DNA from: Acd1 sp049973945
GTDB taxonomy: Archaea > Thermoproteota > Thermoprotei_A > Sulfolobales > Sulfolobaceae
Assembly: GCA_049973945.1 (NCBI GenBank)
Contig: JBMFJH010000011.1
Coordinates: 1 to 52,644, forward strand
Reading direction: 5' to 3'
DNA length: 52,644 nt
Shown here: in pieces, positions 1 through 8,539 of the stretch
How positions within the stretch are numbered: the first letter of the stretch is position 1
How the letters are laid out: each line of letters begins with the position of its first letter
Notes under the pieces: model-generated
The model's database searches: none
What the model saw: only the letters and a program-made list of their open reading frames with translations
Told to the model about the DNA's origin: nothing
Position numbers and translations under genes: made by a program

Positions 1-1131
1 GCCCCTCTTCGCCCACTCGGCTACTGCCTCTACCGCCCACCACGACTCTCTGACGTAGTCTAAGTCGTTCGAGGCCTTGAAGTACTCGTAGAGCGCGTGC
101 ATGTAGGCCCCTTCGACGTCCATCTGGACTTGGATGTAGGCCGCGTTGCCCACCCTTACCGGATAAGACCTCTTGTGACCTTCGAGCCAGTCCAGGATCT
201 CCTCCGCTGGCGGAGACGTTCCGTCTATCGTGTAGAGCGGGTGGTCGAAGCTCTTAGACGAGGGGTCTACCATGGCGGTCAGGAAGTCGATTACCTTTCG
301 GGCCTTCACTAACAGTCCGGCCTTCACTAGGGCTTCAGCGGAGTAAGCGGCGTCCCTTATCCAGACGTACCTATAGTCCCAGTTCCTCTGACCGCCAATG
401 ACCTCCGGCAGGGAAGTCGTGGGGGCCGCTATGATCCCCCCAGAGGGTTCGTAGATGAGGCCAAGAAGAGTTAGCAACGAAACTTTGTAGGCCTCCTCGA
501 ACTCGCTGACCTTCTTCGCCCTCTCGACCTTCGACCTCCAGTAGTTCAGCACTTTGTTCAAGGCCTCATAGGGGTCGGGATAAACGAAGCCCTTACTGCT
601 GAAAAGCCCGTACCTTAAGTCCTTGGAGTAGAGGAGGAAAACAAAGCCCTCGCCAGGCCTAAGGACGAAATCTATTGTGTCTAGCTCGACGAAGTCCCCT
701 CCTATCAGCACTTCCAGCCCTTCCCTAGACTTCGGGTTCCTGAAGATGAGACCCTTCTTAACCCTCCTTACCGCAGGAGTCACTAATCCGTACTCGAAGT
801 AGGGCGAAATGGTCATCCTGAGTTCGACTTGACTTTCGTAGATCCTTATTATGGCGGGAAGCGAGAGGGGCAAGAAGTCGACTATTTCTGCCTTACCTTT
901 CGGGGTCTCGAAGACCGTCCTCAAAGCTAGCGAGTCCTCAAGGTAGGCCTCTTCCTTGACCTCGAACTCGTCGTTGGGCACTATCCTGAAGAAGCCTCCC
1001 CTTTCCTCGTCCAATATCCTCGTGAAGACAGAAGGCGAATCAAATCTCGGAACTGGGAACCAGTCAACGCTACCGTCCATCACTAGGGCGGAAGTTATCC
1101 CGTTGGACAGGAACTTGTAGTACCTGACCAA
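1..1131 (-). CDS. GH15 glucoamylase/trehalase-family glycoside hydrolase (C-terminus outside window)
   Basis: The first 1.1 kb reads as one open minus-strand frame that runs off the left edge, so only the N-terminal 377 residues are present. It has the GH15 layout: an N-terminal beta-rich domain with the SNGITSALVMDGSVDWFPVP segment, then the start of the (alpha/alpha)6 barrel with the family signature GGQRNWDYRYVWIRDAAYS near residues 265-285 and the GNAAYIQVQ motif near 340. The family hydrolyses alpha-glucosidic bonds (glucoamylase, or trehalase in Sulfolobales). The two catalytic glutamates are not recognisable in this part. The TTG at 1131 (LVRYYKFLSNG) is my start choice; the frame stays open upstream, so this is uncertain. 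It is divergent from a GT4 gene, which suggests glycogen or trehalose metabolism. Glucoamylase and trehalase cannot be separated here. Confidence 0.85.
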   Translation of the reverse strand, partial: MVRYYKFLSNGITSALVMDGSVDWFPVPRFDSPSVFTRILDEERGGFFRIVPNDEFEVKEEAYLEDSLALRTVFETPKGKAEIVDFLPLSLPAIIRIYESQVELRMTISPYFEYGLVTPAVRRVKKGLIFRNPKSREGLEVLIGGDFVELDTIDFVLRPGEGFVFLLYSKDLRYGLFSSKGFVYPDPYEALNKVLNYWRSKVERAKKVSEFEEAYKVSLLTLLGLIYEPSGGIIAAPTTSLPEVIGGQRNWDYRYVWIRDAAYSAEALVKAGLLVKARKVIDFLTAMVDPSSKSFDHPLYTIDGTSPPAEEILDWLEGHKRSYPVRVGNAAYIQVQMDVEGAYMHALYEYFKASNDLDYVRESWWAVEAVAEWAKRG

Positions 1132-1186
1132 AGGCCCCTTACTCAGAGTGCTTCTCTCTTTAAAGTCTAAAAACGTTAGGGCTAGG

Positions 1187-1197
1187 AAAACATAAAG
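1187..1197 (+). promoter_or_regulatory. TATA box of the GT4 gene
   Basis: AAAACATAAAG is centred about 27 nt before the GTG/ATG pair at 1217/1220. This is the usual spacing for a leaderless crenarchaeal transcript. It also helps choose the start codon of the downstream gene. Confidence 0.5.
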
Positions 1198-1219
1198 CGT
1201 CCCTCGTCTAATAGTAGTG

Positions 1220-2536
1220 ATGTTCAGCGTATCGATAAACACTCAAACCCCTCCTGTGAGGTTCGCGATCACCTACAGGGACATGCTCGAGAAGTACGGC
1301 TACCTCGATTTACCGATTGACCTGGAAGCCCTGAACCCCGAGGACTATCACGTCTCGGTGGGCGGGGTCGCCAGGATGATGCTTTCGCTAATCGAAGCTA
1401 ACACCTTCAAGAAGGCGAGGTGGGTCTCCCTGGGCCCCGGCTATCCCCCTTCTGTCAAGATCAAGGGCGTCGAGGTGCACTTCGTCGACCTAGAGCCTGA
1501 GGTGTTGGCTAGGTACACGAGGTTCAAGGAAGGCCTTTACAACGAGAGCCACGGGCTCGGCAAATACGAGCTGGTGGGGGAGGACTACATAGCTTACGCG
1601 TACTATAACTGGCTCTCCGCCCAGAAGCTCCTGGAGTTCTACAAGGACACCGACGTGTACTTCATCAACGACTTCCAGCAACTGCTCGTGGGAGGAGTGA
1701 TCGGTCCTTCAGCCCCTGCGGTGCTCTGGTACCACATCCCGTTCGTGCCCGAGAACTTGAGCAGGAAGCTGAGGGACTTCCTCGTAAAGTCGTTCGAAGA
1801 GTTCGACGTGGTAATTATGAGTACTAAGAGGGACTTGGAGGGGCTGGTAAGGGTGGGGGCTAAGGTGAAGGTGAAACAGATCTACCCGTTCATTGATCCC
1901 TCAAGCTACAAGAAGTTTGACGAGAGCAAAGTGAGGGAAGTGGCCGAGAAGTACGGGATAAAGGAGGACGATAAAGTCGTCCTCGTGGTCGGGAGGATGG
2001 ATCCTATGAAGAGCCAGGACTTGGCCATAGAGGCCATCAAGAACGTTGACGCCAAGCTAGTCCTCGCGGGCGACGGCAGTTTCACGAGCAAGACGTTGGG
2101 CCACGACAAGGGGAGTCAGTGGGCCATCAAGCTCAAGGGATTAGCTAAGCAGTTGGGCGTAGAGGACAAGGTCGTATTCACGGGCTACGTGCCTGACGAG
2201 GATCTTCAGGCGCTATACCAGAGGTCTAACGTGGTTCTGTTGCCGTCAAGGATAGAGGGGTTCGGGCTAGTCGTGTGCGAGGGCTGGCTCTATGGGAAGC
2301 CGGCAGTGGTAAGCTCGGGCGCGGGAGTTAGCGAGTTAATAATCGAGGGCGGCAACGGCTACACGTTCAAGTCTGGCAACGTTGAAGAATTGGCGGAGAA
2401 GTTGAGGCTCGCCCTGAAGGACGAGAAGGTCGGGGCTCTAGGTCAAGAGACCGCTAAGAAGTGTACCGTAAATAACGCCGTCCCTCAAGTACACGAGACC
2501 TTCGAGCTGGCCTCGGCGGAGTATAAAAGGCCGTGA
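1220..2536 (+). CDS. GT4-family glycosyltransferase (glycogen synthase/TreT-like)
   Basis: A 438-residue GT-B glycosyltransferase. The N-terminal Rossmann domain carries the glycine-rich SVGGVARM loop (about residue 47). The C-terminal domain holds the nucleotide-sugar site: LVVGRMDPMKSQ (about 258), VFTGYVPDEDLQALY, and the retaining GT4 EX7E motif EGFGLVVCE (about 346-354). It probably transfers glucose from a nucleotide sugar in glycogen or trehalose metabolism, since it is divergent from a GH15 hydrolase. GTG at 1217 is one codon upstream of ATG 1220; the TATA position fits either. The acceptor specificity is unknown. Confidence 0.85.
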   Translation: MFSVSINTQTPPVRFAITYRDMLEKYGYLDLPIDLEALNPEDYHVSVGGVARMMLSLIEANTFKKARWVSLGPGYPPSVKIKGVEVHFVDLEPEVLARYTRFKEGLYNESHGLGKYELVGEDYIAYAYYNWLSAQKLLEFYKDTDVYFINDFQQLLVGGVIGPSAPAVLWYHIPFVPENLSRKLRDFLVKSFEEFDVVIMSTKRDLEGLVRVGAKVKVKQIYPFIDPSSYKKFDESKVREVAEKYGIKEDDKVVLVVGRMDPMKSQDLAIEAIKNVDAKLVLAGDGSFTSKTLGHDKGSQWAIKLKGLAKQLGVEDKVVFTGYVPDEDLQALYQRSNVVLLPSRIEGFGLVVCEGWLYGKPAVVSSGAGVSELIIEGGNGYTFKSGNVEELAEKLRLALKDEKVGALGQETAKKCTVNNAVPQVHETFELASAEYKRP

Positions 2537-2580
2537 AAGGCGATGAGCACAAAATGTCAGACGGGGGACAAGCCCCCGAG

Positions 2581-2636
2581 TTGCGGGCGGGATTTGAACC
2601 CAGAACCTTCACATTACCTGGAGCTACGTCGTCGGC
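2581..2636 (-). pseudogene. Decayed tRNA-Thr(GGT) copy, probable old attachment site
   Basis: Read on the minus strand, this stretch aligns with the 3' half of the intact tRNA-Thr at 2994-3068. It shares the anticodon-loop GGTAA, an AGG spacer, GGGTTCAAATCCCG of the T arm, and a degraded acceptor end. A 5' piece, GTAGCTC, follows after a gap of about 19 nt where the D arm should be. The T stem no longer pairs fully and the acceptor arm has no partner, so it cannot be a functional tRNA. Like the intact gene it has a run of five G and five C on its 3' side. It is best explained as the second att site of an integrated element whose int(N) fragment sits at 2802. A tandem tRNA pseudogene is the alternative. 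Confidence 0.6.
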
Positions 2637-2801
2637 AGCCAAGGGATCTCAAGTTCGCGCGAAGTTCCACGCGTCGTTATCGAATTTCTCGCATGACCGA
2701 GGTTTTTCGTCCTCCCTTACCCCACGTAAATCGACAGCGAAAGTTGACGTGTTGTTAAGGGGTTTAAACGCTAATTAGCAACCGTCGCTCGGAGGCGTGA
2801 A

Positions 2802-3068
<267 letters not shown>

Positions 3069-3089
3069 AATATTGCCTTTCACTCGGAA

Positions 3090-3100
3090 GTTAAAAGTTC
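3090..3100 (-). promoter_or_regulatory. TATA box of tRNA-Thr
   Basis: GAACTTTTAAC on the minus strand is centred 27 nt before the mature tRNA 5' end, which predicts transcription starting almost at the tRNA. Confidence 0.6.
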
Positions 3101-3176
3101 TTACAGCTTCTGGCCCTCCCGGCTTTCAAATACTTTAATCTGGTATTTATTTAGGGAACAAAACGAGCATATCGGG

Positions 3177-4319
3177 ATGAGGCTAGTAGTCGGGACGAAC
3201 TTCGACGACAGGCTAATCGAGGAGGCCTCGAAGTACCCCGTGAAGTACCTGTACGGTTCTTACAGGGTCACGCTCACCGGGCACGGCAGGGTGTCCTTCG
3301 TCGTGCCTGACGTGAACGACGAGAAGTTCAAGGAGCACGTCTCCTACGCCCACTCCAAGGGGATAAAGTTCCTCTACACTATGAACTCCCCCTCTTACGG
3401 CGGTCAGGAGTACTCTGAGACGTTCTGGAATAGGCTTAAGGCAGAGCTGGACAAGCTGGTGAACTTCGGGATAGACGGGGTCATAGTCGCGACCCCCCTG
3501 CTTTTGGAGTACGTAAAGAAGGAGTACCCGAGCCTAGAGGTCTCCATCTCCTCCTTCGCCAGGATAAGCAACATAAGGGAAGTGGAGAACTACATTGACC
3601 TCGGTGCCGACACGATCATCCTCCACGAGGACGACAACAGGAAGTTCGACCTGCTCAAGTCCATCGTGTCCCTGGCTAAGAAGAGAAACGTCGACGTTGA
3701 GGTAATAACCAACAACTCCTGCTTATGGGGCTGCGCTTACAGGAGGCACCACGACGTCGAGACGGGAGAGCTCTCTAGGGAGACAGCACCGAAGGGGGTG
3801 TGGTTCGAGTACCCCTTGTTGTTCTGCGCCACGGACGTCAGGAACGACTTCGCCAACCTGATAAGGATGAGGTGGATAAGGCCGGAAGACCTGCACTACT
3901 ACGAGGAGATAGGGATAGACAGGTTCAAGATAGCGAGCAGGAACAAGAGGACAGAGTGGATAGTCAGGGCCATAAAGGCCTACAGCGAGAGGAAGTACGA
4001 GGGTAACCTGCTAGACATAGTCAGCTACCCGCAGGGTAGGGCGACCCCTTACGCCCTAGCGAAGATAGGGGCGGGACAGGAGTACCAAATCCTCACAAAG
4101 GTCTACGTGGACAACACGAAGTTCCCGGCCAAGTGGCTCGAGTTCTTCAAGACGAACGACTGCGACACGAGGCCTTGTTCTGAATGCAGGTACTGCGACG
4201 TAGTAGCCGAGAAGGTCATAACTGTCGACGGCAAGCCGCTGAGCGAGGTGAAGCTGCCGAAAATAAGGGCGCCCATAGAGCTTATACCGAGGTTCGTGGC
4301 GGATGGTGCGGCTCACTAG
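3177..4319 (+). CDS. Peptidase U32-family protein
   Basis: The 380-residue protein beginning MRLVVGTNFDDRLIEE is the real gene inside a longer open frame. The ATG at 3177 is supported by the AT-rich TATA-like stretch TATTTATTTAGG about 26-30 nt upstream and by the tRNA and integrase relic lying before it. It has the U32 TIM-barrel pattern, with NNSCLWGCAYRRHH in the middle, PLLFC after it, and a C-terminal cluster CDTRPCSECRYC that could bind a metal or an iron-sulfur cluster. Several U32 proteins act in RNA or quinone hydroxylation rather than proteolysis, so no substrate is assigned. It overlaps the next gene by 17 nt, so co-transcription is likely. Confidence 0.8.
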   Translation: MRLVVGTNFDDRLIEEASKYPVKYLYGSYRVTLTGHGRVSFVVPDVNDEKFKEHVSYAHSKGIKFLYTMNSPSYGGQEYSETFWNRLKAELDKLVNFGIDGVIVATPLLLEYVKKEYPSLEVSISSFARISNIREVENYIDLGADTIILHEDDNRKFDLLKSIVSLAKKRNVDVEVITNNSCLWGCAYRRHHDVETGELSRETAPKGVWFEYPLLFCATDVRNDFANLIRMRWIRPEDLHYYEEIGIDRFKIASRNKRTEWIVRAIKAYSERKYEGNLLDIVSYPQGRATPYALAKIGAGQEYQILTKVYVDNTKFPAKWLEFFKTNDCDTRPCSECRYCDVVAEKVITVDGKPLSEVKLPKIRAPIELIPRFVADGAAH

Positions 4320-4989
4320 CCGGGTTAGGATAGCTGAGTTAATCGAGCCAGACTTCTTCGGGGGCTTCCTGAACCAAAACGTGGTAGTTATTGAGCGGGG
4401 CCCGAGCGGGGGCCTAATGCTGGTCGACACAGGGTTACCAGAGCTCTTCGATCAGCTGGAAGCTAAACTAAGGGCTTGGGGTTTCAGGATAGAGGACATA
4501 TCCGACGTGGTCGTCACGCATTGGCACCAGGATCACGCGGGGAACGCTGAGAGGATAAGGAGGGAAGCGAAGGCTAAGGTCTACGCCCACGAGCTCGAGG
4601 TGCTGAGAGCCAGAAAGTTCGACGTGCCTTACGAAGTTGTAGCGAAGGAGCTCAACGTGCCGCTGGAAGTGGTTAAGCGGACTATGGACAGGATAAACTC
4701 TATTATTTACGAGGAGCCGAGGGAAGTCGTTAGGCTGAGGGGAGGGGAGGAGCTCGCGGGCTTCAAGGTGATCCACGTCCCCGGGCACACGGACGGCCAC
4801 ATAGCCCTTTACGACGGCGAGACCCTCATAGTGGGAGACGCGGTGAGGGGGATAAAGGGGGTTTACACTCCCCCGCTCAGGCTCTTCTCCAAGGACTACG
4901 AGAGAGCCGTGGCGTCCTTCAACAGGCTAATGTCTCTCCCTTATAAGTTCCTGATCCCATATCACGGTGAGGTAAAGACCCCCTGGTGA
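4303..4989 (+). CDS. Metallo-beta-lactamase-fold hydrolase
   Basis: A 228-residue MBL-fold protein. Metal-binding motif I is THWHQDHAG (HxHxDH, about residues 72-80). Later ligands are HVPGHTDGH (about 158-166) and GDAV (about 180). It opens with the beta-strand LMLVDTGLP common to the family. Members hydrolyse thioesters, phosphodiesters or lactones; nothing here fixes the substrate. Its start overlaps the end of the U32 gene and its stop is 7 bp before the radical SAM gene, forming a three-gene plus-strand operon. Confidence 0.85.
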   Translation: MVRLTSRVRIAELIEPDFFGGFLNQNVVVIERGPSGGLMLVDTGLPELFDQLEAKLRAWGFRIEDISDVVVTHWHQDHAGNAERIRREAKAKVYAHELEVLRARKFDVPYEVVAKELNVPLEVVKRTMDRINSIIYEEPREVVRLRGGEELAGFKVIHVPGHTDGHIALYDGETLIVGDAVRGIKGVYTPPLRLFSKDYERAVASFNRLMSLPYKFLIPYHGEVKTPW

Positions 4990-4996
4990 CCCCGAG

Positions 4997-6085
4997 ATGA
5001 TCAGCATATCCAGGCTCGTGAGGGGGAAAAGCGAGTCTGGAGACCACGTGAGGTACTCGGGTAGGACTAGTCCTTACCCCTTCGTCCTGGTCTTCAACGT
5101 GACTAGGAACTGCAACCTCAGGTGCGTCCACTGCTACTCAAACTCAGGAACCGCCAAGTACCAGGATCTGCCGCTCGAGACCTGGCTTAAAGCGGTGAAG
5201 CAAGCTGCAGAGATGGGCGTGAAGCACATCCTCCTTTCGGGCGGCGAGCCTCTCATGAGGAGGGACTTGCACCTGATAGCGAAGGAGGCCCACGATTACG
5301 GGATAAGGGTGGAGCTCTCCACCAACGGCACTATGATTACCGAGGAGAGGATGAGGGAGCTGAAGGACTATATCGACTACGTCGGCGTCAGCCTCGACGG
5401 GCCGAAAGAGATTCACGACAAGGTGAGGGGCGTTGAAGGCGCTTTCGAGAGGGCCTTGGAAGGAATTAAGGTAGCTAAGAAGTTCGGCCTCAAGACTGGA
5501 CTGAGGATGACTTTAACGAGGCTGAACTACGATAAGGTCGACGACGTCTTCAAAATCATGGAGGAGAACGACATAGACAGGATCTGCTTCTACCACCTGG
5601 CTTACGCAGGAAGGGCTGACGTGGGTTTGGACATACCGAACTCGGAGAGGATGAAGACCGTCGAAAAGATCGTGGAGTACGCTAAGAACACCGACTTCGA
5701 GATATTGACAGCTGACAATCCAGTTGACGGAATCCTGGTCTACAAGATCACCAAGAGCCCGAGCGTTTACGAGTTGCTGAAGAGGAACGGAGGGAACAAG
5801 AGCGGCGAGAGGATAGCTGACGTCTCGCCTGAGGGTGTAATTTACCCAGACCAGTTCACGCCCATACCTATCGGCACGATAGAGAACTTGAAGGAGCCAT
5901 GGGACAGACCTCACCCCCTGGTTCAGAAGCTGAGGGAGAGGAAGAAGTACGTGAAGTGCTCGTCGTGCCCGTTCTTCGAGGTCTGTAACGGCGGGCTCAG
6001 GGCGAGGGCTTACGCATTAACCGGCGACTTCTGGGAAAAAGACCCCTCTTGTTACTTGGAGGAAATTATGCAAAAATACGGTTAG
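4997..6085 (+). CDS. Radical SAM/SPASM-type protein (AhbC/AhbD/NirJ-like)
   Basis: A 362-residue radical SAM enzyme. CX3CX2C is CNLRCVHC (C39, C43, C46), followed by the SAM-binding GGEP and STNGT motifs. The C-terminal cluster is CSSCPFFEVC (C321, C324, C330), then RARAYALTGDFWEKDPSC (last Cys 352). The RARAY..GD...DP.C ending is typical of the heme-branch enzymes AhbC, AhbD and NirJ. It may therefore act in siroheme-dependent heme synthesis, but other SPASM proteins share this tail. It is the last gene of the U32-MBL operon and overlaps the convergent FAD gene by 4 bp. Confidence 0.75.
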   Translation: MISISRLVRGKSESGDHVRYSGRTSPYPFVLVFNVTRNCNLRCVHCYSNSGTAKYQDLPLETWLKAVKQAAEMGVKHILLSGGEPLMRRDLHLIAKEAHDYGIRVELSTNGTMITEERMRELKDYIDYVGVSLDGPKEIHDKVRGVEGAFERALEGIKVAKKFGLKTGLRMTLTRLNYDKVDDVFKIMEENDIDRICFYHLAYAGRADVGLDIPNSERMKTVEKIVEYAKNTDFEILTADNPVDGILVYKITKSPSVYELLKRNGGNKSGERIADVSPEGVIYPDQFTPIPIGTIENLKEPWDRPHPLVQKLRERKKYVKCSSCPFFEVCNGGLRARAYALTGDFWEKDPSCYLEEIMQKYG

Positions 6086-7248
6086 ATCTTGTAGCCGAAC
6101 AACTTCTCCAGGTAAGCCTGCTCCCAGCGATCCTTCTGTAAGGTGTAGTCCTTGTTTAGCTTCGGATCCTTGCTCACCGCTGGGGGTTGCTTCGTGAAGT
6201 CCAGCTGGAACTGCAGGCTCAGCGTCTCCAGCTTGCCCTCGAGGTTGCCCATATAGGCCCAGCCCACGAAGGCGTACTGGACTGGTACCCTGTCGCTTAT
6301 GCCCTCCATTTCGAGGATCTTGTTGGCCGCGAACTGGGAGCTCTCGAATGCTATCTCCTGGTTCTTGGGGAAGGGCAGCTTGGCCGCGTCTCCCGCAGCT
6401 AAAACGTCGTCGTACTTGGGGTGCCTCAAGTCCTGCGGCGACCTGACCTCGACGAACGGCGAGCCGAGGCCCGCCTCCTCGACGAACTTCGGGGCCCTAT
6501 TAGGCTCTAACATGGCCAGGATAGTGTAAGGTATCCTCTCTCCCTTGTTGGTGACCACTTCCTTGTCGTTTACCTCGACTATCTCGGAGTTAGTTATGAG
6601 CTCGATCCCTGCCTGCTGATAGGTCTGGGACACCACGTCAGCTATGGCCGGGGGCTGGGTCTTGTCGTTGGCGTCTACGTGGATTATCCTGAACTTCTCC
6701 CTGATCCCTCTGTGCTTCAGTATCGTGTGGGCGAGCATTGCTGTCTCGGTAGGTGCTGGGGCACACCTGTAGGGAGCTTTGGGGGCATAAACGACTACGG
6801 TCCCGGAGTTCTCAGTCCACAACCTCTTCTTCAGTACGTTGATCCTCCCGGGGTCGTAAACCGTCGCGTTCTTGTGCCAGTACTGGTCGTAGCCGTTTAT
6901 CTTGGAACCGTCGAATACTATGCCCGGGGCTACGACAAGATAGTCATAGTTCAGCGTCTTCGGAGCGGACATGGAGCTCTCCGATACGACCACCTGCCTG
7001 TTATCTGGGTCTATCTTAGTCACGTTGCCGATAGTGACCTTTATGCCCTTCTTGCCCAGCTCCTCGTACCCCCTGATTATCCTCTCGTACTGCTGCTCGT
7101 TCGTCAGGAGCAACGGCCTCGAGGGGCCGGCGAAGTAGAACGCTTCCTTGTTGATCACGGTTATTTCGGCTCCCTTCAGCTTCTCCGCCAAAGTGTTCGC
7201 GACTCCTAGGCCCGCTATACCTCCGCCTACAATTACAACTCTTTTCAT
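6082..7248 (-). CDS. FAD-dependent oxidoreductase related to sulfide:quinone reductase / FCSD flavoprotein
   Basis: A 388-residue two-dinucleotide-binding-domain flavoprotein. The N-terminal GGGIAGLG FAD motif is at about residues 8-15, the second motif includes YLVVAPG, and AAGDAAKLPFP is the conserved FAD C-terminal motif. YRCAPAPTE (C162) aligns with the redox cysteine region of flavocytochrome c sulfide dehydrogenases and SQRs. It is the only cysteine in the protein, so the two- or three-cysteine sulfide chemistry of classical SQR is not possible as usually drawn. The TATA box CATTTAAACGC (7271-7281) supports a leaderless start at 7248. The real substrate is unknown; a membrane-quinone reductase role is an inference. 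Confidence 0.75.
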   Translation of the reverse strand: MKRVVIVGGGIAGLGVANTLAEKLKGAEITVINKEAFYFAGPSRPLLLTNEQQYERIIRGYEELGKKGIKVTIGNVTKIDPDNRQVVVSESSMSAPKTLNYDYLVVAPGIVFDGSKINGYDQYWHKNATVYDPGRINVLKKRLWTENSGTVVVYAPKAPYRCAPAPTETAMLAHTILKHRGIREKFRIIHVDANDKTQPPAIADVVSQTYQQAGIELITNSEIVEVNDKEVVTNKGERIPYTILAMLEPNRAPKFVEEAGLGSPFVEVRSPQDLRHPKYDDVLAAGDAAKLPFPKNQEIAFESSQFAANKILEMEGISDRVPVQYAFVGWAYMGNLEGKLETLSLQFQLDFTKQPPAVSKDPKLNKDYTLQKDRWEQAYLEKLFGYKI

Positions 7249-7270
7249 TTCGGAATAACTCTGTGTTGAA

Positions 7271-7281
7271 GCGTTTAAATG
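7271..7281 (-). promoter_or_regulatory. TATA box of the FAD oxidoreductase gene
   Basis: CATTTAAACGC on the minus strand is centred 28 nt upstream of ATG 7248. It is a strong archaeal TATA element and implies a leaderless mRNA. Confidence 0.6.
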
Positions 7282-7444
7282 ATGGATTACCCTGATCCGT
7301 TTATACGCTTCCGAATGAAAGCTTAAATGTTGAGGAACGTAGAGGATTACTTCGCTCCCGAACGTCAGTTAACCGCCTGAAACTTCCTACGATTTCTATG
7401 AACATGAATTAATTAAGATAATTTATTGTTCTTTAAGAGTTAGA

Positions 7445-7651
7445 TTAGCTCTTCTCCTCGCTCTGTGGCAGAATAGTTATCGTCCCGGAGACCTCATCGA
7501 ACCTAACAACGAACCTGGTACCGTACCTCTCGATGACCGACTTAGGGATGTAAAGGTTTAGAGGCAAAGTGTAATAATCGTACTCGTAGACCTTGCCGTT
7601 CACTGTCTTCTTGCCCACGATCCTGCGGGCCTCAACGATTCTCTCTTTCAT
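7445..7651 (-). CDS. Small SpoVT/AbrB-like DNA-binding protein
   Basis: A 68-residue protein starting MKERIVEARRIVGKK. The C-terminal half, YTLPLNLYIPKSVIERYG followed by FVVRFDEVSGTITILP, has the swapped-hairpin AbrB pattern (an IPK.v... strand-turn-strand with a terminal valine/isoleucine-rich strand). Such proteins are transcription regulators or antitoxins, but no toxin gene is adjacent. The TATA-like ACTTTAAATA at about 7676-7685 is 26-30 nt before ATG 7651; an ATG at 7666 would add five residues. It stands alone between two longer genes. Confidence 0.6.
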   Translation of the reverse strand: MKERIVEARRIVGKKTVNGKVYEYDYYTLPLNLYIPKSVIERYGTRFVVRFDEVSGTITILPQSEEKS

Positions 7652-7822
7652 GATTGATATAAGCATAGCGACGTACTATTTAAAGTGACCTTTCTCACAT
7701 TTAAACAACGTTAAATTTTCCCTTTCCTCGAGAAATTGACGAGCGTTAAGTGAGCTATGGGGGATGATGAACACCGGCTGAAAAGAAGTTAATGATATAA
7801 CCAGGGGTGCCGTTGCTGACCC

Positions 7823-8539
7823 GTGCAACCGGTTCACATACTCGCCAAGAAGGGAGATGTGGCTGAGAGGGTCGTAGTCGCCGGCGACCCGGGAAGGGTG
7901 AAACTCCTGGCTCAGTTTTTGAAGGACGCTGTTCTCGTAAACGAGAACAGGGGCTTCCTAGTGTACACGGGTTACTACAACGGCGTGAGAATGTCGGTCG
8001 CAACCCACGGAATAGGAGGGCCGTCAATGGCTATCGTCCTCGAGGAGCTAGCGATGCTAGGCGGTAAGGTCTTCGTCAGGTTGGGGACAGCTGGAGCCCT
8101 CGTCCCAGAGCTGTCCTTGGGCGACGCCCTGGTCGTCACGGGGGCCTCATATAACCCAGGAGGGTTGGTCTCCCAGTATTTCGGGGAAATTACGTGCCCG
8201 GCCGCCACTCCAGACTTCGCGCTGACTACGGAGATCGTGAAGGCCATGCAGTCTAAAGGCGTGAAGTTCTTCCTAGGGAACGTGTTCTCCAGCGACGCCT
8301 TTTACGCCGAGGACGAGCACTTCGCTCAGAAGTGGTCAGCGAGAGGGAATATAGCGGTGGAAATGGAGGCCGCGACTCTATTCCTTGTCGGCAGGCTGAG
8401 GGGTTTGAAGACAGCGGCGACCGTAGTGATCAGCGACAGCTTGGTCAGCAAGCAGTGGATAAGCAAGGAGAAGCTAGAGGATAACGTGAGGAGGACGGCC
8501 GAAGCAATATTTGAGGCGTTGGCCAACTATAAGCCGTGA
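7823..8539 (+). CDS. 5'-methylthioadenosine/purine nucleoside phosphorylase
   Basis: A 238-residue PNP/UDP-family phosphorylase. NPVHI-like start (QPVHILAKKGDVAERV), phosphate-loop GDPGR (about 22-26), ATHGIGGPS, RLGTAGAL (phosphate binding), purine-site VFSSDAFYAED and ribose-site EMEAATLF are all present. It closely resembles the Sulfolobus solfataricus MTA phosphorylase as I remember it. The enzyme cleaves methylthioadenosine or purine nucleosides with phosphate and acts in purine and methionine salvage. The start is GTG 7823 with the TATA-like GATATAACC at 7794-7802, so leaderless. Its stop overlaps the GTG of the HD-domain gene. Confidence 0.9.
   Translation: MQPVHILAKKGDVAERVVVAGDPGRVKLLAQFLKDAVLVNENRGFLVYTGYYNGVRMSVATHGIGGPSMAIVLEELAMLGGKVFVRLGTAGALVPELSLGDALVVTGASYNPGGLVSQYFGEITCPAATPDFALTTEIVKAMQSKGVKFFLGNVFSSDAFYAEDEHFAQKWSARGNIAVEMEAATLFLVGRLRGLKTAATVVISDSLVSKQWISKEKLEDNVRRTAEAIFEALANYKP

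Noticed and set aside
2533..2778. The 81-codon frame after the GT4 gene as a real protein
   Set aside because: It reads through the decayed tRNA copy; at best it preserves traces of an integrase C-part and has no promoter of its own.
7762..7780. ATGATGA followed by CTGA before the MTA phosphorylase, as a C/D sRNA
   Set aside because: Only 7 nt between the boxes and no usable second half.
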